From contig NZ_JAPFGP010000017.1 of the NCBI RefSeq assembly GCF_026241155.1, positions 1 to 64,000 of the forward strand: a DNA stretch of 64,000 bases. The letters are read 5' to 3'. This DNA comes from Paucibacter sp. PLA-PC-4. GTDB lineage: Bacteria; Pseudomonadota; Gammaproteobacteria; Burkholderiales; Burkholderiaceae_C. A program made the position numbers and the translations under genes. The notes under the pieces were generated by a model. That model was not told the DNA's origin, made no database searches, and saw only the letters and a program-made list of their open reading frames with translations. Positions 26,906 to 36,454 of the stretch are shown here, piece by piece (position 1 is the stretch's first letter; each line of letters opens with the position of its first letter).

Positions 26906-28897
26906 ATGAAGCTTCACAAGACCTGCTTGCTGGCCGCCGGCCTGCTGGCCCTGAGCGCCTCGGCGCAGACCTCTCAGGCCACAGCCACGGGCCTGCCCGG
27001 CCCGGCCTTCCCGCAGTACAAGAACGCCGCCCAGATCAAATCGGCCTGCGACAAGGGCCTGAGCGCGGCCCGTCAGCGACTGTCCGGCCTGGAGCGCCGC
27101 AAGGTCGATGCCGGCTGGCTGGCCGCCTACGATGACTTCTATGCCTTCATCGAGGACACCCAGTACCCAATTGAATTCGTGCTCAACGTCCACCCCGACA
27201 AGCCGGTGCGCGAGGCAGCGCAGGCCTGCTCGCTGCGCTGGGCTGATTTCAGCTCCAGCTACGGCCAGAACGAGAAGATCTATCGTGCCTTGAAGTCCGC
27301 GCCCGCCGCCGATGCGATCGACCGCGAGCTGGTGCGGGTGGGCCTGGGCGGCTTCGAGGACGGCGGTGTGGCCCTGCCGCCTGCGCAGCGCAAGCGCGCC
27401 AAGCAGATTCTTGACAAGCTCAGTGAGCTGAACCAGAACTTCGAGAAGAACATCCGCGATGCCGGCGTCAAGGTGGTGTTCACCGAGGCCGAGCTCAAGG
27501 GCGTGCCTGAAGGCGTTTGGAAGAGCGCGCCGCGCGATGCCGAGGGCCGCATCGTGCTGGGCGTCGACTACCCGAGCTATGGCCCGGTGCTGCAGAGCGC
27601 CGACAGCGGCGCGGCGCGCGAGCGCATGTGGCGGGCCAAGACCAATGAGGGCGGGGCGGCCAATCTGAAGCTGCTGGCCGAGATCATTCAGGCGCGGCAC
27701 GAGTACGCGAAGTTGTTCGGCTTCACGAACTATGTGGACTTCAATCTGCGCCGCAAGATGGCCAAGGACGCGGCCACTGCCTGGAAGTTCCTTGACGAGG
27801 TCAAGAGCACGGTGACCGAGGGTGAGCGCGCCGACCTGCTGGAGCTGCGCGCCGCCAAGGCCGAGCAGCTCGGCACCGCGCCTGAGGCGACCACGGTGCA
27901 GCGCTGGGACGCCAGCTACTACAGCGAGCGTATCCGCCAGCAGCGCTACAGCGTCGACCAAGAAGCCTTCCGCCAGTACTTCCCGCCGCAGGAGAGCCTG
28001 CTGTTCACAATGCGCATCGTCGAGAAGATGATGGGCGTGCGCTACACGCCGGTGAAGGCTCAGCTCTGGCACCCCGAGGTGCAGGCCTTCGCGGTCAACG
28101 ACGCGACCACCGGCAAGGCGCTGGCGACCATGTATGTGGACCTCTATCCCCGCGAGGGCAAGTACAACCATGCGGCAGTCTGGCCGCTGCGCTCCAGCGC
28201 GACACGCATGGGCCGCACGCCGACCGCCGCTTTGGTCGTCAATTTTGATCGCAAGGGCCTGACCTTGGACGAGGTTGAGACCCTACTGCACGAGCTAGGC
28301 CATGCGGTGCACAACAATCTGTCGCAGACCCGCTATGCCAGCCAGGGGGGCACCTCGGTCATGCATGACTTCGTCGAGGCGCCCTCGCAGATGCTGGAAG
28401 ACTGGGTCTACGACAAGCAGGTGCTCAAGTTGATGGCGGAGGTCTGCGCGAGCTGCAAGCCGGTGCCGGACGCGCTGGTCGACAAGGCCCAGGCCGCCAA
28501 GGACTTTGCCAAGGGCTCGCAGTATGGTCGCCAGCATCTGTATGCCGGCTACGATCTGGCTCTGCACGGCCCGGACGTGCCAGAGCCAATGGCGCTGTGG
28601 GCCAAGATGGAGGGCGCGACGCCGCTGGGCCATGTGGCGGGCACGATGTTCCCGGCCGGCTTCGGCCATGTGGCTGGCGGCTACGGTGCCGGCTACTACG
28701 GCTATCTGTGGAGCCTGGTGCTGGCGATGGACCTGCGCACCGAGTTCAACGCCGACAAGCTCGGCCCCGAGACCGGCCGGCGCTACCGTGACATCGTGCT
28801 GGGCAATGGCGGCCAACGCCCGGCGCCCGAACTGGTGCATGAGTTCCTGAAACGCGAGCCCAACGCCAAAGCCTTCTTCGACTATCTGCGCAAGTAA
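26906..28897 (+). CDS. Exported M3-family (thimet oligopeptidase-like) metallopeptidase, 663 aa
   Basis: A zinc oligopeptidase. The motif HELGH lies at residues 462-466 (LLHELGHAVHNNL) and the third zinc ligand Glu in DFVEAPSQMLEDW, all as in family M3. Unlike cytoplasmic OpdA/Dcp, it begins with a clear signal peptide (KTCLLAAGLLALSASAQ), so it should act in the periplasm or outside. RBS-like GGAGATGACCGC precedes the ATG at 26906. The gene is monocistronic, with 116 bases before it and 86 after. It may degrade short peptides, supplying amino acids. Confidence 0.94.
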   Translation: MKLHKTCLLAAGLLALSASAQTSQATATGLPGPAFPQYKNAAQIKSACDKGLSAARQRLSGLERRKVDAGWLAAYDDFYAFIEDTQYPIEFVLNVHPDKPVREAAQACSLRWADFSSSYGQNEKIYRALKSAPAADAIDRELVRVGLGGFEDGGVALPPAQRKRAKQILDKLSELNQNFEKNIRDAGVKVVFTEAELKGVPEGVWKSAPRDAEGRIVLGVDYPSYGPVLQSADSGAARERMWRAKTNEGGAANLKLLAEIIQARHEYAKLFGFTNYVDFNLRRKMAKDAATAWKFLDEVKSTVTEGERADLLELRAAKAEQLGTAPEATTVQRWDASYYSERIRQQRYSVDQEAFRQYFPPQESLLFTMRIVEKMMGVRYTPVKAQLWHPEVQAFAVNDATTGKALATMYVDLYPREGKYNHAAVWPLRSSATRMGRTPTAALVVNFDRKGLTLDEVETLLHELGHAVHNNLSQTRYASQGGTSVMHDFVEAPSQMLEDWVYDKQVLKLMAEVCASCKPVPDALVDKAQAAKDFAKGSQYGRQHLYAGYDLALHGPDVPEPMALWAKMEGATPLGHVAGTMFPAGFGHVAGGYGAGYYGYLWSLVLAMDLRTEFNADKLGPETGRRYRDIVLGNGGQRPAPELVHEFLKREPNAKAFFDYLRK

Positions 28898-28983
28898 GCG
28901 GGCCTGGTAACTGGTCAGTAATTCACCTCGCCCTACAAAGCAAGCGATGGCTCTCGTGGGAGAGCTCGCTTGGGGAGATGGTG

Positions 28984-30240
28984 ATGAGACAGCTTGTAAA
29001 TACGGCCCTCGGTCTGGGCCTCGCTTTGGGTTTGTGGGGCTGCGGTGGCGGCGACGGTGTTGATGAACCCATTGCCGCCGCGCCGACACCGGCGCCGGTC
29101 CCAGCGCCGACGCCAACGCCTACGCCTACGCCTACGCCAACGCCAACGCCTACGCCTACGCCTACGCCTACGGCCACCCCAGCGATCAGTGCCGGCCTGG
29201 GCTATGGTTTGCTGCTGCGTGCCGATGGGGCGGTGCTGCTGCTGGGGCGCAGCACGCTGCTGGACCGCACGCCCGGCACGGCCTTGGCGAGCAGCACGGC
29301 TCGGGTAATCAGTGGCATTGAGGCCAGCTCGATTGCTGCAGGCCGCCTGAGCTCTCTAGCGTTGGGCCGGGACGGCCTGCTGTACGGCTGGGGCGTGAGC
29401 AGCGGCGGCACGCTGGGCGGCGACGCGATCAATGCCAATGTGGATGCGCCGCGCCCAATGGCCGGTGTCGACGGCGTGGTGGCGGGCCTGCCCGTCAGCA
29501 GCTACTCGCTGGCCCTTCGCAATGACGGCACGGTCTGGCATTGGCCTGGTGTGCTGAGGTATGCGCCCGAATCGGTCGCACCGCGCCAGATCGGCGGTTT
29601 CAGCGGCGTGCGCAAGTTGGCTGCCGGCATGACCGGAGGCGTCGACAGCAAGCAGGCGCCGCTGGCGATCAAGTCCGACGGCACGGTCTGGCGGCTGTCT
29701 TGGAGCACCGCGACGGTGATGGGAACGGGCGGCCCTGAGCAGGTCCATAGCGGCAGTGCGGAGCAACTGGCCGGCCTGGCTGACGTGGTCGATGTCTCAT
29801 GCACCCAGCACTGCCTGGCGCTACTGAGCAATGGCCGAGTGATGGCCTGGGGGCGCAACGTCGAAGGGCAACTGGGTAACGGCAGCAGCGGCGACTTCGT
29901 GCCGGTGATGGTGCCGGCCCTGGTGCCGGGTCTTGACAGCGTGCGCGCGATCGGTGCCAGCCGCAATGCCTCGGTGGCCGTCGGCAGCGACGGACGCGTC
30001 TGGGCCTGGGGCGGCAATGCCTACAGCGGGCTGGGCAATGGGCTCCCGGTCACCTCGCCGACACCGCTTGCCAGTCTTGCGGCGGCGGTCGATGTCTCCT
30101 GCGACGACGGCCTGTGCCTGTTGCGTCTAGGCGATGGCACGGTCTGGGGCTGGGGCGGCAACGGCAACGGCGAGCTGGGCGACGGCAGCACGCTGGAGCG
30201 CCACACACCGGTGCGGGCCTTGGGCTTGTCCTTGAACTGA
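28984..30240 (+). CDS. RCC1-repeat lipoprotein, 418 aa
   Basis: Probably an outer-membrane or periplasmic lipoprotein. The signal sequence ends in a lipobox (LGLWGC, with Cys near residue 20), followed by a Gly/Asp stretch and a long Pro-Thr stalk. About 340 residues of RCC1-type beta-propeller repeats follow, with recurring patterns such as ALGRDGLLYGWG, LLSNGRVMAWGRN and VGSDGRVWAWGGN. The ATG at 28984 is preferred over 28978 because GGGAG lies seven bases upstream of it but only one base before the other. The role is unknown; RCC1 repeats bind partners. It is followed 46 bases later by a large regulator gene. Confidence 0.88.
   Translation: MRQLVNTALGLGLALGLWGCGGGDGVDEPIAAAPTPAPVPAPTPTPTPTPTPTPTPTPTPTPTATPAISAGLGYGLLLRADGAVLLLGRSTLLDRTPGTALASSTARVISGIEASSIAAGRLSSLALGRDGLLYGWGVSSGGTLGGDAINANVDAPRPMAGVDGVVAGLPVSSYSLALRNDGTVWHWPGVLRYAPESVAPRQIGGFSGVRKLAAGMTGGVDSKQAPLAIKSDGTVWRLSWSTATVMGTGGPEQVHSGSAEQLAGLADVVDVSCTQHCLALLSNGRVMAWGRNVEGQLGNGSSGDFVPVMVPALVPGLDSVRAIGASRNASVAVGSDGRVWAWGGNAYSGLGNGLPVTSPTPLASLAAAVDVSCDDGLCLLRLGDGTVWGWGGNGNGELGDGSTLERHTPVRALGLSLN
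29106..29172 (+). repeat. Hexanucleotide tandem repeat coding the Pro-Thr stalk
   Basis: About eleven copies of ACGCCT/ACGCCA run through this stretch and encode (Thr-Pro)n just after the lipobox. The unit is six bases, so slippage would change stalk length in frame by two residues per unit. Confidence 0.85.
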
Positions 30241-30286
30241 GGCCTGGGTTGTAATGCCGACTGTCTTGTCGGCTAGGGAGCGCAGC

Positions 30287-33200
30287 ATGGGGACGGCGTG
30301 GCAGTTGCAGTTGCTGGGGGTACCGCATCTGCGCAGGCTTGGCGCGGCCGACTCGCCACCCGAGCCGCTGGCCCGCAAGGACGCTGCCTGGCTGGCCTAT
30401 GCTGCGCTGAATAAATCGGCGACCAGCGCCACGCTGGCACTGATGCTGTGGCCTGAGGTCACGGAGCCGGCGGCGCTGAACAATCTGCGCCAGCGCATCT
30501 ACCGGCTTCGCCGCGCCACGGGGGCGCGGCTGGTCGAGATGGGCGAGCGCATCGAGCTGGCGCCAGATCTGAGCGTCGATACGGTGCCGCTGGAAACGCG
30601 ATTGGGCGACGACCCGGAGGTCCGAATCGAGCCGCTGCTGGCGGGTTTCGAGTACGACGCTGAGAGCGAGTTCGCTGCCTGGCTGACGGTCGAGCGCCAG
30701 ACCCGTGCCCAGGCGCTGCGGGAGCTTCTGGCCCGGCTCGCGGCGGAGGCGGAGCAAAAAGGCCAGCTGGTGCTGGCTCTGCGCTATGCCCGCCGCCAAC
30801 TGAGCGAGGACACGCTCAGCGAGTATGCGCACCGCCGCCTGATGCGCCTGCACTATCTGCGCGGCGATACCGCCGCTGCCGTGGCTGCCTTCGAGGCCTG
30901 CGAGGCCGCACTGAAGGAAGGTCTGGGCTTGCGGCCCGGCGCAGAGACCCTGGCTTTGCTGGACTTGGTTGAGCGTGGGCAAGCCCTGACCCCACTGACT
31001 CCGCTCGCGCCGGGTCTGCCGGCGGTGAGCCTGATGCGCCCACCACGTCTGGTCGGGCGCGAGGAGCTGCTGTCCCAACTGGCGCGGGCAGAGTCTGCGG
31101 TGACGGTGCTGGTGGGTGAGGCAGGCATGGGCAAGACCCGGGTGCTGCAGGAGCTCGAGCGCGGCTACGGTGCGGCGGTCTTGCATGTGCAGGCGCGGCC
31201 AGGCGATGCCGGTGTTCCCTACGGCAGCCTGGTGCGTCTGGTGCGCGCGCTGAAGGAGCGCGTTGAGCTGTCTGATGGCACAGCCCTGGCCCCGCTGCTG
31301 GACGAGGCGAGTGTGCCCAGGCTCCGGACCACGGTGCAGCAGTTGCAGCGGGCGTTGGAGGATTTGCTGGCCCGGGCCGGGCTCGCCGGGCTCACGCGCT
31401 TGCTGGTCGACGATCTGCACTTTGCCGACCGGGCCAGTGTCGAGATGCTGCTGGAGCTGGTGCGCTCTGATGCGCTGCAGGGCTTGCGCTGGGTGCTGGC
31501 TCACCGGCCGGCCGCCGCCGCCGATGCCGACCTCGCTTTGCTGCAGGACCTGGCCGAGTCGCCGCAGGCCCGCTGGTTGCAGGTCTTGCCGCTCAGCGAG
31601 CCTCAGCTGCAGGAGTTGGTGGATAGCCTGGGTCTGAACGGGATGGATCCCGCGCACGGGGCTGCCGCGCTGGCGCGCCATACGGGTGGCAATCCGCTGT
31701 TTGTCATCGAGACCCTGCGGGCCTCGTTGCAGGGTCGACCTCAGGCCCGGGTGTTGCCGCAGCCGGTCGGGTTGATGCATCTGCTGGAGCAGCGGCTGCG
31801 CCGGCTATCGGACGCCGCGTTGGCCCTGTCGCGGGTGGCTGCGATTGCGGTGCCCGACTTCAGCGTGGCTCTGGCCGAGCAGGTGCTGGGTGCGCCGGCG
31901 CTGGCGCTGGCCAATGCCTGGGACGAGCTGGAGGCCGCCCAGGTCTTGCGCGGCACCGACTTCGCGCATGACCTGGTGCATGACGCGGTGCTTCGCATCA
32001 CACCCGCCGTGCTGACGGCTCATCTTCATGGGCAGGTCGCGGCTCTGTTGCTGCAGCAAGGGGTTGAGCCTGCACGCGTGGCCGCGCACTGGCAGGCGGC
32101 CGGTCAGCCGCGTCCGGCGGCCCAGGCATTCGCGGCGGCCGCCCAGCGCGCTCAGGCCGCCGGGCGAGCGCGCGAACAGGCCCAGCTGCTGCTGGCCCAG
32201 GCCGATGCACTGGAGTTGGCCGGGGATGTGGCGCCCGCCCGGCTTGCCCGGCTGGCGGCAGTTCGGCCGCTGCTGCTGGGCGAGGGAGCAGCAGCGGCCC
32301 TAGCGCTGAGCGAACGGCTGCTGCCGGCGCCGGCCGACCGGGCGGCTCCGGCGGCGCAGGCCTGGGCGCTGCACGCGCTGACTTGTCTGTGGTCAGGTCG
32401 CTTGGCCGATAGCGAGGAGGCCGGCCGCCATGCGCTGGCGCTGGCCGAACCGCATGAGGAGCTGGTGCGCATGGAGGCTGCGCGCTGCGTCGCCCAGGCA
32501 TGCGGGCAACTGGGGCGGCCCGAGGAGGGGCTGGCGCTGCTGGCGCCCTGGGAGGAGCGTGTCGCCAGCGTCGACGATGTGGAGCAGCGGCTGGATTTCT
32601 GCGGCACCTATGTCAATCTGAAGATGTACACGGACCGGCCGGTCGAAGCGATGGACTGGACCCAGCGCCATCTGCGCTGGGCAGAGCAGGCCGGACATCT
32701 GAGCGAGCAGGTCAGCGCGCACATGAATCTGGTCGGCCATCGCTTGCGCCAGGGCGATCTGGAGACTGGCGTCGCGCATGCGCAGGCCGCTGCCGCACTG
32801 GCCGCCGATGCCGGGCAGCTCCAGGAACTGGCGGCGTGGAATAACGCGGTGCTGGGCTACATGTTGTGCGGACTGGGGCGCTATGCCGATGGCCTGACAC
32901 GGCTGGAGAGCGAGCTGGCGCGCACGCCGGCGGGCATCGGCGCGCTGCGGGCCAATCTGGAGCAGTGGCTGGCCCAGTCCTGGCTGAACTTGGGTCAGCC
33001 GGCGCGAGCGCTGCATGTGCTGGGTGGCGATGAGGCGGTGCCGCCAGGCAACTGGCGTGCCAAGCGGCTGATCATGCGGGCGCGCCTGACGCAGGCGCTG
33101 GCCGGCGACGCGAGCCCCATGCTCGACGAGGCGCTGGCAGCCTCGCTCAAGCCCATGCATCGCTATGACTGGCTGCAGATCCGACTGTTGCAGGCGCAGC

Positions 33201-33601
33201 AGGCCGAGCCCGACCAGGCCCTGCGCTGCTGCGAGGAGTTGCAGCCGCTGATGGCGCAGCGCCAACTGCAGGGTCTGGCGGCTGAGCTCGAGCGTGTTCG
33301 TCTGCGGGCGCTGTTGTTGCAGCCGACGCTGGACGCCGTGCCAACCTGTGCCGGCCAGCTGGAGGTAATGGCGCTGCGCTGGCGGCATCCGATGTTCAGC
33401 CCGGCCCAGCAGTTGGCGCAAGCCGCACAAGGGTTTTCGCGGCTCGATCTGGCGGCCGATGCCCGGCGCTGCCGGCTCGCGGCCCTGCACTGGGTGCATC
33501 TGCAGGTGTTTCCGCAGGTGCCGGCAGCTTTCCAGGACAGTTTTCTGCATCGCAGCGCCGTCACGGCCGGCCTGTCGGCCGCCGAGTTGTCGGTGCACTG
33601 A
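30287..33601 (+). CDS. SARP/BTAD-AAA-TPR transcriptional regulator, 1104 aa
   Basis: A large multidomain regulator of the AfsR/MalT-like type. Residues 1-100 resemble the winged helix of SARP proteins (LQLLGVPHLRRL, then LNNLRQRIYRLRR). A helical BTAD domain covers about 100-235. An AAA/NTPase module starts at RLVGREELL near 257, with Walker A VLVGEAGMGKTR and Walker B RLLVDDLHFAD. The remaining 500 or so residues are TPR-like helices rich in Ala and Leu. The start at 30287 follows GGGAGCG; an in-frame codon at 30254 is less likely. The gene lies between the RCC1 lipoprotein and an exporter gene (24-base gap), and may control one or both. Its effector is unknown. Confidence 0.87.
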   Translation: MGTAWQLQLLGVPHLRRLGAADSPPEPLARKDAAWLAYAALNKSATSATLALMLWPEVTEPAALNNLRQRIYRLRRATGARLVEMGERIELAPDLSVDTVPLETRLGDDPEVRIEPLLAGFEYDAESEFAAWLTVERQTRAQALRELLARLAAEAEQKGQLVLALRYARRQLSEDTLSEYAHRRLMRLHYLRGDTAAAVAAFEACEAALKEGLGLRPGAETLALLDLVERGQALTPLTPLAPGLPAVSLMRPPRLVGREELLSQLARAESAVTVLVGEAGMGKTRVLQELERGYGAAVLHVQARPGDAGVPYGSLVRLVRALKERVELSDGTALAPLLDEASVPRLRTTVQQLQRALEDLLARAGLAGLTRLLVDDLHFADRASVEMLLELVRSDALQGLRWVLAHRPAAAADADLALLQDLAESPQARWLQVLPLSEPQLQELVDSLGLNGMDPAHGAAALARHTGGNPLFVIETLRASLQGRPQARVLPQPVGLMHLLEQRLRRLSDAALALSRVAAIAVPDFSVALAEQVLGAPALALANAWDELEAAQVLRGTDFAHDLVHDAVLRITPAVLTAHLHGQVAALLLQQGVEPARVAAHWQAAGQPRPAAQAFAAAAQRAQAAGRAREQAQLLLAQADALELAGDVAPARLARLAAVRPLLLGEGAAAALALSERLLPAPADRAAPAAQAWALHALTCLWSGRLADSEEAGRHALALAEPHEELVRMEAARCVAQACGQLGRPEEGLALLAPWEERVASVDDVEQRLDFCGTYVNLKMYTDRPVEAMDWTQRHLRWAEQAGHLSEQVSAHMNLVGHRLRQGDLETGVAHAQAAAALAADAGQLQELAAWNNAVLGYMLCGLGRYADGLTRLESELARTPAGIGALRANLEQWLAQSWLNLGQPARALHVLGGDEAVPPGNWRAKRLIMRARLTQALAGDASPMLDEALAASLKPMHRYDWLQIRLLQAQQAEPDQALRCCEELQPLMAQRQLQGLAAELERVRLRALLLQPTLDAVPTCAGQLEVMALRWRHPMFSPAQQLAQAAQGFSRLDLAADARRCRLAALHWVHLQVFPQVPAAFQDSFLHRSAVTAGLSAAELSVH

Positions 33602-33625
33602 ACGCGCCTGCCCGATACTGGCGCA

Positions 33626-35047
33626 ATGCCCGAGCTTGACCGCCCCATCCTCGATGCGCCGACGCGTCGCTTCCTGCCTTGGCTGGTCGCGCTGGCCTTC
33701 TTCATGCAGACCTTGGACACGACCATCCTGAACACGGCGTTGCCGGGCATGGCCGCCGATCTGGGCGAGAACCCGCTGCGCATGCAGTCGGCCGTGGTCG
33801 CCTATATGCTGACCGTTGCACTCTTGATCCCAGCCTCGGGCTGGCTGGCAGACCGCTTCGGTACGCGCCGACTCTTCATCTGGGCCATCGTGCTGTTCAG
33901 CCTGGGCTCGCTGGCTTGCGCGCTCAGCCCCTCACTGCGGGTGTTGGTCGCGGCACGGGTGCTACAAGGGGTCGGCGGGGCGCTCTTGGTGCCAGTCGGG
34001 CGGCTGGCGGTGTTGCGCGCGTTTCCGAAGGAGGAGTTCCTGCCGGTGATGACCTTCATCGCCTTGCCGGGGCTGATCGGGCCGCTGATCGGGCCGGCGC
34101 TCGGCGGCCTGCTGGTGCAGTACGCCAGCTGGCACTGGATCTTTCTGATCAATCTGCCGGTCGGTGCCCTGGGTGTCGCGGCCAGCCTGCGCTACATGCC
34201 CCAGCTCAAGAGTGCAGCGCCCGGCCGCTTCGACTGGGGCGGCTTTGTGCTGTTCAGCCTCGGGCTGATGCTGCTGTCGGTCGGGCTTCAAGGCTTCGGC
34301 GAGCACGTGATCAGCGTCGCGGTGAGCATCGTGCTGGTGGTGGCCGGCATGGCCAGCATAATGGCCTACTGGCTGCATGCGGCGCGTGCGCCGGCGCCGC
34401 TGTTCAATATGCGGCTGTTTGCGATCCCGACCTACCGCATCGGGCTGATAGGGAATGTGTTCGCCCGCCTGGGCAGCGGCGCCACGCCCTTTTTGACGCC
34501 GATGTTTTTGCAACTTGGGCTGGGCTTTTCTCCCAGCGTAGCTGGGCTGTCGATGATCCCCACGGTACTCGGCGCGATGCTGACCAAGACAGTGGCGATC
34601 AAGCTGATACGCCGCGCCGGCTACCGCAGCGTGCTGGTCTTCAACACGGTGCTGCTGGGCCTGATGATCGCCAGCTTTGCACTGGTCGACCGCGACACCT
34701 CGCACCTCTGGCTGGCCCTGCATCTGGGTCTGTTCGGCATGGTCAACAGTATGCAGTTCACCGCGATGAACACTTTGACCCTGGGCGACCTTGACGCGCA
34801 GACCGCCAGCAGCGGCAACAGCCTGCTGTCGGTTGTGATGCAGCTATCGATGAGCCTGGGCGTAGCTACCTCCAGCGCTTTCTTGTTGCTGTATTCCGGG
34901 GCAGAACGCAGCGTGGATCTGCTGCCGGCGTTCCAGGCCACCTATTTGTCGATCGGCGTGATGGCGGCGTTGGCGGCCTTCATCTTTGCCCAGTTGCGTC
35001 GCCACGAGGGTGTGACTGATGCCGGCGACACGATGGGACAGGAATAG
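33626..35047 (+). CDS. DHA2-type MFS drug transporter (MdtD-like), 473 aa
   Basis: An inner-membrane proton-driven exporter with 13-14 hydrophobic segments. The DHA2 opening LDTTILNTALPGMA is present near residue 30. Motif A is GWLADRFGTRRLF near 73 and motif C is FIALPGLIGPLIGPALGG near 150. The layout resembles MdtD of enterobacteria. It begins 24 bases after the SARP-type regulator, so that regulator may control it. The substrate is unknown. Confidence 0.92.
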   Translation: MPELDRPILDAPTRRFLPWLVALAFFMQTLDTTILNTALPGMAADLGENPLRMQSAVVAYMLTVALLIPASGWLADRFGTRRLFIWAIVLFSLGSLACALSPSLRVLVAARVLQGVGGALLVPVGRLAVLRAFPKEEFLPVMTFIALPGLIGPLIGPALGGLLVQYASWHWIFLINLPVGALGVAASLRYMPQLKSAAPGRFDWGGFVLFSLGLMLLSVGLQGFGEHVISVAVSIVLVVAGMASIMAYWLHAARAPAPLFNMRLFAIPTYRIGLIGNVFARLGSGATPFLTPMFLQLGLGFSPSVAGLSMIPTVLGAMLTKTVAIKLIRRAGYRSVLVFNTVLLGLMIASFALVDRDTSHLWLALHLGLFGMVNSMQFTAMNTLTLGDLDAQTASSGNSLLSVVMQLSMSLGVATSSAFLLLYSGAERSVDLLPAFQATYLSIGVMAALAAFIFAQLRRHEGVTDAGDTMGQE

Positions 35048-35105
35048 TCACGCGCTTCGTCCACAATCGGTGCGCGGCGGATCGCGCTGCGCTGTGGGAG
35101 CAATC

Positions 35106-35528
35106 ATGGGCTTGATGGATTCTTTGCTGGGCGCGGCCCAGCAGGCCTTGAACGGTCAGCAAGGGCAGGGCGGCGGCGTCGATTGGGTCAGCCTGATCGG
35201 CGGCCTGCTGGCCAACCAGAGCTCGGGCCAGGGCGGCGGGCTTGCCGGCATCCTGCAGCAACTTCAGGCCGCCGGCCTGGGCGAGCAGGTGCAGAGCTGG
35301 GTCTCGACCGGGGCCAATCTGCCGGTCTCGGGCGATCAGCTGGGCTCGGCCCTGGGCGGGGATCTGCTGGGGCAGCTGGCCGGCCAGGCAGGAGTCTCGA
35401 CCAGCGAGGCAGGTGCGCAGCTGAGCCAATGGCTGCCGCAAATCGTCGACCAGCTCACGCCCAATGGCCAACTGCCCAGCGGCGGCGTGGATCTGGGCGG
35501 GCTGCTGGGACAGTTGCTGCGTCGCTGA
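35106..35528 (+). CDS. YidB-like DUF937 protein, 140 aa
   Basis: A small Gly/Gln/Leu-rich protein of the YidB family (DUF937), of unknown function. Typical features are the start MGLMDSLLGAAQQAL, the Gly-rich LIGGLLANQSSGQGGG and the C-terminal pattern AGAQLSQWLPQIVDQLTPNG followed by LGGLLGQLL. ATG at 35106 is chosen over a longer frame from 35019 because the family starts there and GGGAGC precedes it. It is convergent with the HAD gene, only four bases apart. Confidence 0.88.
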   Translation: MGLMDSLLGAAQQALNGQQGQGGGVDWVSLIGGLLANQSSGQGGGLAGILQQLQAAGLGEQVQSWVSTGANLPVSGDQLGSALGGDLLGQLAGQAGVSTSEAGAQLSQWLPQIVDQLTPNGQLPSGGVDLGGLLGQLLRR

Positions 35529-35532
35529 GCCT

Positions 35533-36375
35533 TCAGCGGCTGCGGCGCCAGTCGGTCTCGATGAAGCGCATCACGCTGTCCTCGTGGTGGGGGCCTATCA
35601 CCGCATGGGCCTCTTGCTTGACCTCGGCGATGGCATTGCCGACCGCGATACCGCGGTGCGCGGCGCGCAGCATTGTGATGTCGTTGACCTGGTCGCCGAA
35701 CACGACGATCTCGCGCTCGTGCAGATCGTAGCGCTGGGCCAGGGTCTTGATCGCCTGGTCCTTGGTGGCCCGCCGGTCGTGCAGGGTCAGCCAGGGCCAG
35801 CCGGGGCGGTAGAGGTCGTCGGCCAGATGGATATCGATCGCGTCGCCGGCCAGGGCCTGGATCTCTGCCATCAGCGCCCGCATCGGCGCCGCGCGTTCGA
35901 TCAGAATCATCGTCACTACCGGGTCGACCAACTCGGCACCGATGTTGTCGGTGTGGCGCAGCCGCGGGTCGCCGTTGCTCTGGCGCTGCTCGACGAAGTC
36001 CAACTGGGCTTCGTTGTGCACCGACTGCCAGAACAGGCGGTCGCCGCGTGGCCCGTAGGTGGCCGCAAAAGGCATGAAGCCGCGCCAGCGCATCAGCGCG
36101 AAGATGGCCTGGGCCAAGGCCGGATCCATCGCATGGACCAGCTCGTGCTGGCCGCTGCTCATCTCACTGATGTAGGCACCGTTGGCCGAGATCACCGGCA
36201 GGCGCAGCGGCAGATCACGGAGGATGCGGCCGATCGACGAGACATGGCGTGCGCTAGCCACCGTGAAGGACAAGCCCTCGTCCAGCAGCCGGACCAGGCC
36301 GGCACGGGTGAACGCGGACAGCTCGGCCTGCGGATTCAGCAGCGTGCCGTCCAGATCCGAAACATACAAAGTCAT
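35533..36375 (-). CDS. Cof-type HAD-superfamily hydrolase, 280 aa
   Basis: A cytoplasmic phosphatase of the Cof/YidA group (HAD with a C2 cap). Motif I is YVSDLDGTLLN at residues 4-14, with nucleophile and acid Asp. Motif II is in FTVASARH, the motif III lysine is in RRATKDQAIK and motif IV is VVFGDQVNDITML. The substrate is probably a sugar phosphate or flavin-type phosphate, but this cannot be told from sequence. The ATG at 36375 is preferred over a TTG at 36393. It is 79 bases downstream of phoH on the same strand. Confidence 0.92.
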   Translation of the reverse strand: MTLYVSDLDGTLLNPQAELSAFTRAGLVRLLDEGLSFTVASARHVSSIGRILRDLPLRLPVISANGAYISEMSSGQHELVHAMDPALAQAIFALMRWRGFMPFAATYGPRGDRLFWQSVHNEAQLDFVEQRQSNGDPRLRHTDNIGAELVDPVVTMILIERAAPMRALMAEIQALAGDAIDIHLADDLYRPGWPWLTLHDRRATKDQAIKTLAQRYDLHEREIVVFGDQVNDITMLRAAHRGIAVGNAIAEVKQEAHAVIGPHHEDSVMRFIETDWRRSR

Positions 36376-36454
36376 CAAAAACCCAACAGCCAACAGCTAC
36401 AAATGGTTGGGGCCAGAACTGCCGGACGTGCCAGTCAGTTCCAGCCCTCAATGA

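Noticed and set aside
30050-31780. Minus-strand open frame of 576 aa
   Set aside because: Antisense to the RCC1 gene end and the SARP/AAA regulator, both with recognisable domains.
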